The notes under the pieces were generated by a model that was not told where the DNA came from, ran no database searches, and worked only from the letters and a program-made list of their open reading frames with translations. From Verrucomicrobia bacterium UBA6775 (GTDB lineage Bacteria > Verrucomicrobiota > Verrucomicrobiia > Limisphaerales > UBA1096), in contig DKGH01000005.1 of NCBI GenBank assembly GCA_002453165.1, positions 20,384 through 37,201 on the forward strand: a stretch of DNA of 16,818 nt, given 5' to 3'. Of the stretch, positions 7,678 to 13,805 are shown in pieces (the first letter of the stretch is position 1; each line of letters opens with the position of its first letter). Made by a program: the position numbers and the translations under genes.

Positions 7678-8523
7678 TCAGTGTCGAAATTGGCCAAGGA
7701 CCGCCTCTGGAGTCAGCCCTGACTCTCTCATGGCCCGCAGGCTCAGGGCGTTGGTGCGCTTGGCCAAGCGCTCACCATTTTCATCAGTAACCAGTGGGCA
7801 GTGGAAGAAATCAGGAGTGTCCCAGCCAAGCGCACGGTAGAGCAGAATTTGCCGGGCGCTACATTTGAGCAAATCAGCACCGCGGACGACTTCGGTGATT
7901 TTCATGTCATGATCGTCTACGACGACGGCAAGTTGGTAGCTGGGAATATCGTCATGCCGCCACAGCAAGAAGTCGCCAAAGTCTGAATTGGTGCGGAAGG
8001 ATTGTGCCCCAAACCTGCCGTCATGGAAATCGATATTCTCGATTTCTGGTAACCGAAAACGCCAGTTTACCCGCTCCTCATCGCTTGGCTCGAATCGTTG
8101 CGCTTGGCCAAGCTGAGGACGGCAGGTGCCGCCGTAAATCGGTTCGTCTCCGGTTTCGTGCGGGGCGATTGCAGACTCCATGACATCCTTGCGAGAGCAT
8201 CGGCAGGGGTAGGCCAAACGTTCCTTTTTCAACTGCTCCAACACTTCGCGATAACGGTCAATGCGAAGGCTTTGAACATACGGGCCATAGACTCCTCCCA
8301 TTTCCGGTCCCTCGTCCCAATCGATACCAAGCCATCGCAGGTCTTCCATGGCCGCTTGGCTGTACTCTGCTTTACAGCGTTGCGGGTCCAGATCTTCCGT
8401 CCGGTAAATCAGAGAGCCTTCAGCCTGCCTGGATCGCTGTGCCGCAATCCAAAAAGTCTTCGCATGGCCAAGGTGCAGGTAGCCGGTAGGGGTGGGGGCG
8501 ATCCGCCCTCGATACGGCTTCAT
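7678..8523 (-). CDS. gluQ: Glutamyl-Q tRNA(Asp) synthetase
   Basis: A GluRS-like paralogue that activates glutamate and attaches it to queuosine at position 34 of tRNA(Asp). It lacks the anticodon-binding domain, and the 281-residue length matches. It has the opening GRIAPTPTGYLHLGHAKT with HIGH-type HLGH (17-20) and the zinc ligands Cys107, Cys109, Tyr130 and Cys134 expected for this subfamily. The KMSKS-equivalent is RLAKR (252-256). Nucleotides encoding that loop form a 16-bp perfect palindrome (7756-7771). The ATG at 8523 overlaps the TGA of the SDR gene (ATGA), implying translational coupling. The open frame upstream to 8673 is the SDR gene's own territory and is rejected. Two more palindrome copies lie in the gene, at 8102-8113 (LGQ) and at 7690-7697 in the last codons. 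Confidence 0.93.
   Translation of the reverse strand: MKPYRGRIAPTPTGYLHLGHAKTFWIAAQRSRQAEGSLIYRTEDLDPQRCKAEYSQAAMEDLRWLGIDWDEGPEMGGVYGPYVQSLRIDRYREVLEQLKKERLAYPCRCSRKDVMESAIAPHETGDEPIYGGTCRPQLGQAQRFEPSDEERVNWRFRLPEIENIDFHDGRFGAQSFRTNSDFGDFLLWRHDDIPSYQLAVVVDDHDMKITEVVRGADLLKCSARQILLYRALGWDTPDFFHCPLVTDENGERLAKRTNALSLRAMRESGLTPEAVLGQFRH
7690..7771. repeat. TTGGCCAA palindrome, two copies at the end of gluQ
   Basis: TTGGCCAA at 7690-7697 (LGQ in the last codons) and the 16-bp perfect palindrome GCGCTTGGCCAAGCGC at 7756-7771, which encodes the KMSKS-equivalent loop RLAKR. Confidence 0.9.
8102..8113. repeat. GCTTGGCCAAGC palindrome in gluQ
   Basis: A perfect 12-bp palindrome read as LGQ (137-140 region) just after the zinc ligand Cys134. 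Confidence 0.9.
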
Positions 8524-9392
8524 GCGACCTGTTGTTCCCGCTGCGCCAGTGACTGCGCAAGACTCGGAATTTGAAACGAAATTACTTTCTGGATTTTGTC
8601 GCAATTGAGGGAGGTATCCGCCGCTCGTGGCGGCCCCTGATAATCCTGAAGGCTGCCCGGAGTGACCGAGCATTCTGAGCCCGATTGGGTGCGGGCGATT
8701 GCCTGTCCTATTTCATATCGTGACATGCGCTCTCCACCCGCAAGATGATATATCCCGGTTCGTCTGGCGTGAACCAACTCCCATATGGCCCGTGCCGTGG
8801 CATCGGCATGGATGGGGCAGCGAAATTCGTCAGTGAACAGTGTTGGGGAATTGCCCTTCTGCCATTGGTTGATGAGTTGCTCGTCGATGCCCCGACTTCC
8901 GCTTGGGGATGTGCCGGCGGTTAGCGAAGTGCGGACTACGGTGTGAAGCGGATTGGCCAACACCAACTGCTCTGCTTCCGCCTTGGTTCGCGCATAGACG
9001 GTGAGTGGCGAGGGTTCATCCTGTTCAGTGTATTGACCATGATTCCCGTTGAAAACGAGGTCGGTGGAAAAGAAGACGAACGGAATGTCCTGTGCCAGTC
9101 CCGACAGGAAGAAAGTGGATTCACGGTTGATGAACCGTGCCTTGTCCGGTTCGGATTCGCATGAGGTCGGGTCGCTCATCGCGGCACAGTGGATCACCAA
9201 CCCGGGGTTATCCTGCTCAAATTGACGCTGGGTTTCCGGAAAATCTGTCAGGTCGAAATCCTTACGGGACAATCCCCGAATTTCCCATTCAGGTGCATAG
9301 GATTCGGCAGATTGAACGAGATGGCTTCCGATCAATCCACTGGCGCCTGTCACCCAGGCGAGTGGGCGTCGATTGCTTTCATCATTATTCAT
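8520..9392 (-). CDS. SDR-family reductase, RmlD-like (dTDP-4-dehydrorhamnose reductase family)
   Basis: A 290-residue extended short-chain dehydrogenase/reductase. The Rossmann motif TGASGLIG (15-22) binds NAD(P)H. STDLVFNG (109-116) and the YARTK (133-137) catalytic Tyr/Lys pair follow the RmlD pattern. The rest (CPIHADATARAIWEL, GIYHLAGGERMSRYEIGQAIA) also matches RmlD-like proteins. No other nucleotide-sugar gene is nearby, so rhamnose synthesis is not supported by context; a different sugar or small-molecule keto group is equally possible. The start is ATG at 9392, overlapping the end of the amidase gene by 8 bases. The frame is open to 9698, but only within that neighbour. It is part of the tight minus-strand operon, and one TTGGCCAA lies at 8953-8960 (Leu-Ala-Asn). 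Confidence 0.85.
   Translation of the reverse strand: MNNDESNRRPLAWVTGASGLIGSHLVQSAESYAPEWEIRGLSRKDFDLTDFPETQRQFEQDNPGLVIHCAAMSDPTSCESEPDKARFINRESTFFLSGLAQDIPFVFFSTDLVFNGNHGQYTEQDEPSPLTVYARTKAEAEQLVLANPLHTVVRTSLTAGTSPSGSRGIDEQLINQWQKGNSPTLFTDEFRCPIHADATARAIWELVHARRTGIYHLAGGERMSRYEIGQAIARTQSGSECSVTPGSLQDYQGPPRAADTSLNCDKIQKVISFQIPSLAQSLAQREQQVA
8953..8960. repeat. TTGGCCAA palindrome in the SDR gene
   Basis: Octamer core only; flanks are A and C. Read as Leu-Ala-Asn. Confidence 0.8.
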
Positions 9393-10275
9393 CGAGTAAT
9401 CGCTTTGTAATTCCGCCGTACGCGTCGATGCGGCGATCGCGCAAAAACGGCCAGTGGGTACGTGCGACGTCGACTTTGCCCAAATCCACCTCGAGTAGCA
9501 AGACTGATTCGTCAAGACCTGCCTGGGAGAGTATTTCACCCGAAGTGCCAGCGACAAAACTGCCTCCCCAAAATTCGATGCCGTCGCCGCCGACCGGAGT
9601 CTCGTGGCCGACACGATTGACTGAAGCGACGAAGCATCCGTTGGCCACGGCGTGGCTGCGTTGGATCGTCTGCCACGCATCCCGCTGCTGCTCTCCATAC
9701 TTTTCTTTTTCCGACGGATGCCAACCGATGGCGGTCGGGTAAAATAGAAGCTCCGCCCCCTGCATAGCGGTGAGACGCGCGGCCTCAGGGTACCATTGAT
9801 CCCAGCAAATCAGCACGCCGATTTTGCCGAAGCGGGTGTCCCACACGCGAAACCCAAGGTCGCCCGGTGTGAAATAGAATTTCTCGTGATACAGCGGGTC
9901 GTCCGGGATGTGCATTTTTCGATAAATACCAAGCAACGATCCGTCGGCATCCATGACTGCTGCGGAATTGTGATACATACCGGCGCTGCGTTTTTCAAAA
10001 AGGGAAACGATGATCACGATCCCCCAGCTCTTGGCCAAGCGCTGGAACGCTTCCGTCGTGTCCCCGGGAATCGTTTCCGCCAGGCGGAAGTTGTCGTGGT
10101 GTTCACTCTGGCAGAAATACTCGGTCGCAAAGAGTTCCTGCGTGCAGACGATATTCGCGCCGTTCGCGGCAGCCTGCTCGACCTTGGCAAGGGTAGCTTG
10201 GAGGTTGGTGGCCGGGTCGCTGTCTGCCTTGGCTTGAATCAGCCCAAGCGTAACTGTTTTGCTTTCCGTGGACAT
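9385..10275 (-). CDS. aguB: Carbon-nitrogen hydrolase, probable N-carbamoylputrescine amidase
   Basis: Nitrilase-superfamily amidase; the AguB subfamily hydrolyses N-carbamoylputrescine to putrescine, CO2 and ammonia in the agmatine route. The 296-residue length is typical. The catalytic triad is visible: Glu47 (CTQELFATEYF), Lys120 (YRKMHIPDDP) and Cys157 (VLICWDQWYPEAARL). Subfamily-like stretches include EKFYFTPGDLGF, LLFYPTAIGWHP and the C-terminal THWPFLRDRRIDAYGG. There is no signal peptide, so it is cytoplasmic. No agmatine deiminase gene is adjacent, which leaves the exact substrate open. The ATG at 10275 lies one base after the murA stop, so co-transcription with murA is almost certain. 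A palindrome copy at 10030-10039 encodes Leu-Ala-Lys in RLAKSWG. Confidence 0.88.
   Translation of the reverse strand: MSTESKTVTLGLIQAKADSDPATNLQATLAKVEQAAANGANIVCTQELFATEYFCQSEHHDNFRLAETIPGDTTEAFQRLAKSWGIVIIVSLFEKRSAGMYHNSAAVMDADGSLLGIYRKMHIPDDPLYHEKFYFTPGDLGFRVWDTRFGKIGVLICWDQWYPEAARLTAMQGAELLFYPTAIGWHPSEKEKYGEQQRDAWQTIQRSHAVANGCFVASVNRVGHETPVGGDGIEFWGGSFVAGTSGEILSQAGLDESVLLLEVDLGKVDVARTHWPFLRDRRIDAYGGITKRLLDE
10030..10039. repeat. CTTGGCCAAG palindrome in the amidase gene
   Basis: Perfect decamer, read as Leu-Ala-Lys in RLAKSWG. Confidence 0.9.
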
Positions 10276-10276
10276 G

Positions 10277-11539
10277 TTACTGCCCGGGCTGGCGAGTGAT
10301 GCGCGCGCCAAGCGTTCGCAATTTACCGTCGATATTCTCGTAGCCGCGGTCGATGTGGTAAACACGATTGACCCGGGTGGTGCCCTTTGCGGCAAGCCCG
10401 GCGAGCACAAGCGCGGCGGAAGCCCGTAGGTCGCTGGCCATGACATCCGCGCCACTCAACGGTTGGCCACCTTTCACGATGGCGCTTGGCCCTTCGATGG
10501 AGATGTCTGCGCCCATTCGGGAAAGTTCATTTACGTGCATGAATCGGGACTCAAATATTCTCTCGGTGATGATGCTGATGCCCGGAGTTTTCAGCATTAG
10601 GACCATCATTTGCGCCTGCACATCCGTTGGGAATCCGGCGTGTGGCATCGTCGTAATATCGACCGAACTGAGATTTTTGGAGGGCTTAACCCGGATGGAG
10701 TTTCGCCCGACATCCAGCCGAATACCGGCTTCCCTCATTTTGTCGAGAACGGCGCTGAGATGGCTGGGGTTGCAGCTTTTCAGGGTGACATCGCCGTTGG
10801 TGACGGCTCCCGCAAGGGCGTAAGTGGCGGCTTCAATTCGATCCGGGATGACACGATGTTCCGCGCCCCGCAGCTTCCGGACTCCTTGAATGGTAATGGT
10901 CGGACTGCCGGCGCCGGTGATTTTGGCGCCCATGGCGATTAGGAAGTTGGCCAAGTCTTCGATCTCAGGCTCGCAGGCCGCGCTGTGGATGATTGTCGTC
11001 CCTTGGGCAAGGGTCGCGGCCATCATCAGGTTGGCTGTTCCGAGAACGGTTGGGCCGCACCGGCCGCCCAGAAAACTTTCACCGCCGGTCAAGCGGTCGG
11101 CCTTTGCGTGGACATAGCCAGCATTCACTCGAACTTTTGCACCGAGGTCGCGCATGCCTTTCAAGTGAAGATCAATCGGGCGCGCGCCGATGACGCATCC
11201 ACCGGGCATCGACACTTTGGCCTCGTTAAAACGACCCATCAGTGGCCCGAGTATGCAGATGGACCCGCGCATTTTACGGATCAAATCGTAGTCACCGAAT
11301 CCCTCGATCTTCTTCGCGCGAACGCGAACCGTTCCTCGGCCGGTTTTCACCTCGGCGCCGAGCGATTTCAAAATCCGACACATGAATCGGACATCACTCA
11401 GGTTTGGCAGGTTGCGAAGCACGCATTCCTGATCGGTCAGCAGCGTGGCGGCCATTAGGGGGAGCGCTGCGTTTTTTGCTCCGCTGATTTTGACTTCACC
11501 CTTGAGCGGGGTGCCTCCTTTAATTACCAGACAGTCCAT
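10277..11539 (-). CDS. murA: UDP-N-acetylglucosamine 1-carboxyvinyltransferase
   Basis: Transfers enolpyruvate from PEP to UDP-GlcNAc, the first committed step of peptidoglycan synthesis. The protein is 420 residues, normal length. The N-terminal MDCLVIKGGTPLKGEVKISGA leads into the conserved Lys22-Asn23, and the catalytic loop GGCVIGARP carries Cys115 at exactly the family position, so it is the ordinary fosfomycin-reactive cysteine form rather than the Asp variant. Start ATG at 11539 is 25 bases after the prmC stop; a TTG at 11584 would overlap prmC and is not supported by homology. It sits in a minus-strand operon with prmC upstream and the amidase downstream. A TTGGCCAA copy at 10947-10954 encodes Leu-Ala-Asn in EDLANFLIAMG. 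Confidence 0.97.
   Translation of the reverse strand: MDCLVIKGGTPLKGEVKISGAKNAALPLMAATLLTDQECVLRNLPNLSDVRFMCRILKSLGAEVKTGRGTVRVRAKKIEGFGDYDLIRKMRGSICILGPLMGRFNEAKVSMPGGCVIGARPIDLHLKGMRDLGAKVRVNAGYVHAKADRLTGGESFLGGRCGPTVLGTANLMMAATLAQGTTIIHSAACEPEIEDLANFLIAMGAKITGAGSPTITIQGVRKLRGAEHRVIPDRIEAATYALAGAVTNGDVTLKSCNPSHLSAVLDKMREAGIRLDVGRNSIRVKPSKNLSSVDITTMPHAGFPTDVQAQMMVLMLKTPGISIITERIFESRFMHVNELSRMGADISIEGPSAIVKGGQPLSGADVMASDLRASAALVLAGLAAKGTTRVNRVYHIDRGYENIDGKLRTLGARITRQPGQ
10947..10954. repeat. TTGGCCAA palindrome in murA
   Basis: Octamer core, read as Leu-Ala-Asn. Confidence 0.8.
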
Positions 11540-11564
11540 ACGGTTGTGCGGCGTTAGTGTTGCG

Positions 11565-12413
11565 TCATTGTCCGGTGGAGGCAATCACGATTCGCGGTTT
11601 ACCGCAAAGATCCTTGGCGAAGCGAATGTTTGGCCAGGTGGCCTTACGGAAGATGGATTCAATTTCATCCTCCTGCCCATCACCAAATTCAGCGATCAAT
11701 GAACCACCGGGAGTCAGCGCCACTTGGCCAAGCCGGGCGAGCATCCTGTAAAACTCGAGCCCGTCACGTCCTCCATCCAAGGCCAAGCGTGGTTCATAAT
11801 CCCGCACTTCCGGCTCTAATGCTGCGATTTCAGAGGTTGGAATGTAGGGTGGGTTCGATACGATGAGTTGAACCTGTTCACCTGCGGCCAAGGCCGAGCC
11901 GTCCGCCCGCCTGAATTCCACCCGCTTGATTACCTCATGCTGTTCAGCATTCGCCTTGGCCAAGCGGAGTGCTTCATCGGAAATATCGGAGGCGATGACT
12001 TTCGCCTTGGCCAAGCGCTTGGCCAAGCTGACCGCAATGCAGCCGCTCCCGGTTCCGAAGTCGTATATGACAGGGCAGGGCATTGTCTTTGCAGTTTCAA
12101 AGGCCAGCTCAATCAGTTCCTCCGTCTCCGGGCGGGGAACGAGCACGGCAGGTGTCACTTGGAATTCCAACCCGCAAAAACAGGCTGTGCCGAGAATGTG
12201 TTGCAATGGCTCCCGCTTGGCCCGCCGCGCGGCTTGGCTGTTGAGATGTTCGAGCTGCGAGTCCGGGATGGTTTCATCGAGCCGCAGGGGAAGCTCCGTC
12301 CGGGAACAGTTCAGTAAAGAGGCGAGCAGCCATTCGGCGTTTACTTCCGGTGATTCGACGCCGGAGGATCGGAAGCGGTCGGTCAACTCACGCCTGACTT
12401 CGGAGACGGTCAT
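11565..12413 (-). CDS. prmC: Peptide chain release factor N5-glutamine methyltransferase
   Basis: SAM-dependent methylase that modifies the GGQ glutamine of release factors RF1 and RF2, raising termination efficiency. It is 282 residues. An N-terminal helical substrate domain precedes the methyltransferase domain with VPRPETEEL (92-100), SAM motif I DFGTGSGCIAVS (118-129) and the diagnostic NPPY (187-190). The ATG at 12413 overlaps the proA TGA (ATGA). Four TTGGCCAA octamers fall in this gene, two of them in a 22-bp compound palindrome at 12006-12027 that encodes LAKRLAK (130-136) directly after motif I. Compared with E. coli PrmC from memory, that stretch has no length change, so the repeats appear to be fitted by substitution rather than inserted. 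Confidence 0.96.
   Translation of the reverse strand: MTVSEVRRELTDRFRSSGVESPEVNAEWLLASLLNCSRTELPLRLDETIPDSQLEHLNSQAARRAKREPLQHILGTACFCGLEFQVTPAVLVPRPETEELIELAFETAKTMPCPVIYDFGTGSGCIAVSLAKRLAKAKVIASDISDEALRLAKANAEQHEVIKRVEFRRADGSALAAGEQVQLIVSNPPYIPTSEIAALEPEVRDYEPRLALDGGRDGLEFYRMLARLGQVALTPGGSLIAEFGDGQEDEIESIFRKATWPNIRFAKDLCGKPRIVIASTGQ
11723..11732. repeat. CTTGGCCAAG palindrome in prmC
   Basis: Perfect decamer, read as Leu-Gly-Gln in ARLGQVAL. Confidence 0.9.
11955..12028. repeat. Palindrome cluster in prmC, including a 22-bp compound copy
   Basis: CTTGGCCAAG at 11955-11964 (LAK), then CTTGGCCAAG at 12006-12015 and GCTTGGCCAAGC at 12017-12028. Positions 12006-12027 together form a 22-bp perfect palindrome centred between the two copies. 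Confidence 0.92.
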
Positions 12414-13684
12414 TCACGAATCAATCCATCCGCGACACCAAGCCATTTGTAACTGGTCAATTCTTCCAAGCCCATCGGGCCGCGGGCACCAATTTTGTCG
12501 GTGCTGATGCCAATCTCCGCCCCCATGCCGAACTGGCCTCCATCAGTAAATCGCGTCGAGGCATTCCAAAAAATAGTCGAGGCATCCACCTCCGTTTGGA
12601 AGCGTTTGGCGGTGTCGGCGTTGTTCGTAACGATTGCCTCCGTGTGGCCTGAGCCATGGTTGTTAATGTGATTGATCGCCTCGCAAGTGTCCGCCACTAC
12701 CTTGATGGAAAGTACGAGATCCAAATACTCCTCGTCCCAGTCCGATTCGGTTGCTGCGGCAACTGGGATTCCTGATGCGGACAAAATGGCCTGTGTTGGT
12801 GCGTCACCGCGGAGCACGACTCCAGCTTCATCGAGACGCTTACCCAGCGAGGGAAGAATTTCGTCTGCCGCCGCCTTGTTGATGAGCAACGTTTCCGCCG
12901 CGTTGCAAACCCCCGGCCGATGGACTTTCGAATTGAATGCAACCTCCTCAGCCATGGCCGCATCGGCGTCGGAATCAATGTAGACGTGGCAAATGCCCTT
13001 GTAGTGCTTGATCACGGGAACCCGCGAACACTCCGCCACGGCTCGAATCAGGTTTTCTCCCCCGCGAGGGATGCACAGGTCTACATATTCAGTAAGGGAC
13101 AACAACTCAGGGATGGCGGCCCGATCCGTGGTGGGGACTACCTGAATGGCGTTCAGCGGAAATTCAGGATCCACGGCGACCGCAGCATCGATCATCGTCC
13201 GGGCGATAATTTGATTCGAATGGATTGCCTCCTTCCCGCCTCGGAGAATTGTGACGTTGCCGGATTTAAAACAGAGGCCGGCGGCATCGGCCGTCACGTT
13301 TGGGCGCGACTCGTATATGATGACAATCACCCCGATGGGAGAGGCGACTTTGCTGAGTTTGAGGCCGTTGGGCCGGTCGCGCTCATCCAATACCCGGCCG
13401 ACTGGGTCCGGCAGTTCAGCGACTTCCCTTAGGCCGGTCGCCATCCCGGCGATGCGCGCATCATCGAGCAGAAGTCGGTCGAGCAGCGCCTTGGATAAAC
13501 CCATCTCCTCACCGGCAACCATATCTTTGGCATTCTCAGCCTGAATCGCAGAAGCGTTGGCCTCAATTGCATCGGCCATGGCGAGCAGCGCTCTGTTTTT
13601 GTCTGCCGCACTCATGCCAGCCAACCGACGCGATGCCAAGCGGGCGAGCTTGGCCAAGCCGGTCATTTCCTCCTTCAAACTCAT
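12410..13684 (-). CDS. proA: Gamma-glutamyl phosphate reductase
   Basis: NADPH-dependent reduction of gamma-glutamyl phosphate to glutamate semialdehyde, the second step of proline synthesis. The protein is 424 residues, with catalytic Cys260 in RPGVCNAAETLL, the nucleotide-binding region ILRGGKEAIHSN (146-157) and the strongly conserved C-terminal NASTRFTDGGQFGMGAEIG and RGPMGLEELTSYKW. The start chosen is ATG at 13684 (MSLKEEMTGLAKLA), which fits family length; a GGTAGG sits about ten bases ahead. ATG at 13666 is possible. Upstream in-frame ATGs to 13846 would be read through the palindromic hairpin and the start of the divergent GTPase gene and are rejected. It is the first gene of the long minus-strand operon. 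A GCTTGGCCAAGC copy at 13648-13659 encodes LAK near the N terminus. Confidence 0.96.
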   Translation of the reverse strand: MSLKEEMTGLAKLARLASRRLAGMSAADKNRALLAMADAIEANASAIQAENAKDMVAGEEMGLSKALLDRLLLDDARIAGMATGLREVAELPDPVGRVLDERDRPNGLKLSKVASPIGVIVIIYESRPNVTADAAGLCFKSGNVTILRGGKEAIHSNQIIARTMIDAAVAVDPEFPLNAIQVVPTTDRAAIPELLSLTEYVDLCIPRGGENLIRAVAECSRVPVIKHYKGICHVYIDSDADAAMAEEVAFNSKVHRPGVCNAAETLLINKAAADEILPSLGKRLDEAGVVLRGDAPTQAILSASGIPVAAATESDWDEEYLDLVLSIKVVADTCEAINHINNHGSGHTEAIVTNNADTAKRFQTEVDASTIFWNASTRFTDGGQFGMGAEIGISTDKIGARGPMGLEELTSYKWLGVADGLIRE

Positions 13685-13744
13685 GCACGCCAAACCTACC
13701 GCTTGGCCAAGCGGGGTTAAACTCATTTCCCGCTTGGCCAAGCG
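13648..13744. repeat. Palindrome cluster at the start of proA and in its leader
   Basis: GCTTGGCCAAGC at 13648-13659 (in proA), CCGCTTGGCCAAGCGG at 13699-13714 and CGCTTGGCCAAGCG at 13731-13744 (both intergenic). Degenerate relatives continue rightwards: CTTGG-AGAA-CCAAG at 13752-13765, where four bases split the dyad exactly, and GCTTGGCCG at 13791-13799. Confidence 0.92.
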
Positions 13745-13751
13745 CATTTTT
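13700..13751 (+). terminator. Strong hairpin with T tract in the proA/GTPase gap (terminator-like)
   Basis: Two palindrome copies form a 16-bp perfect inverted repeat, CGCTTGGCCAAGCGGG (13700-13715) and CCCGCTTGGCCAAGCG (13729-13744), around a 13-base loop. On the plus strand it is followed by CA and then five T (13747-13751), the layout of an intrinsic terminator. It would stop antisense transcription running out of proA before the GTPase gene. On the minus strand no T tract follows, and the hairpin would sit in the proA leader, ending about 15 bases before the ATG. Its function is inferred from structure only. Confidence 0.5.
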
Positions 13752-13752
13752 C

Positions 13753-13780
13753 TTGGAGAACCAAGCGGTTCGATTATAAA
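13753..13780 (+). promoter_or_regulatory. Candidate promoter for the EHD-like GTPase gene
   Basis: On the plus strand TTGGAG (13753-13758) lies 16 bases before TATAAA (13775-13780), which is 25 bases before the GTPase ATG. The -10 is good, the -35 is weak. It overlaps the candidate -10 for proA on the other strand, so the two directions would compete for polymerase. Confidence 0.35.
13773..13778 (-). promoter_or_regulatory. Candidate -10 element for the proA operon
   Basis: On the minus strand the bases 13778-13773 read TATAAT, a perfect sigma70-type -10 box, about 90 bases upstream of the proA ATG. I see no convincing -35 at 17-base spacing (GC-rich sequence there). If used, the proA leader would be about 80 nt and would carry the large hairpin at 13700-13744. 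Confidence 0.4.
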
Positions 13781-13805
13781 GGTTCTGCCCGCTTGGCCGT
13801 CCCTC

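Noticed and set aside
8098..8574. Plus-strand open frame of 158 codons opposite gluQ
   Set aside because: Antisense to a gene with clear catalytic motifs; the sequence resembles no family.
857..9440. HIP1 octamer GCGATCGC at 857-864 and 9433-9440
   Set aside because: Only two copies seen, so the cyanobacterial HIP1 itself is not strongly iterated here; the enriched palindrome is a different one.
9137..9742. Long plus-strand open frame (201 codons) opposite the SDR and amidase genes
   Set aside because: Shadow of two well-supported minus-strand genes; no domain, signal peptide or family resemblance.
11955..13744. Repeated short palindromes considered as a CRISPR array or a REP/transposon family
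   Set aside because: Spacing is irregular, no unique spacers or cas genes are present, copies lie in coding sequence without length change, and no transposase or target duplication is visible.
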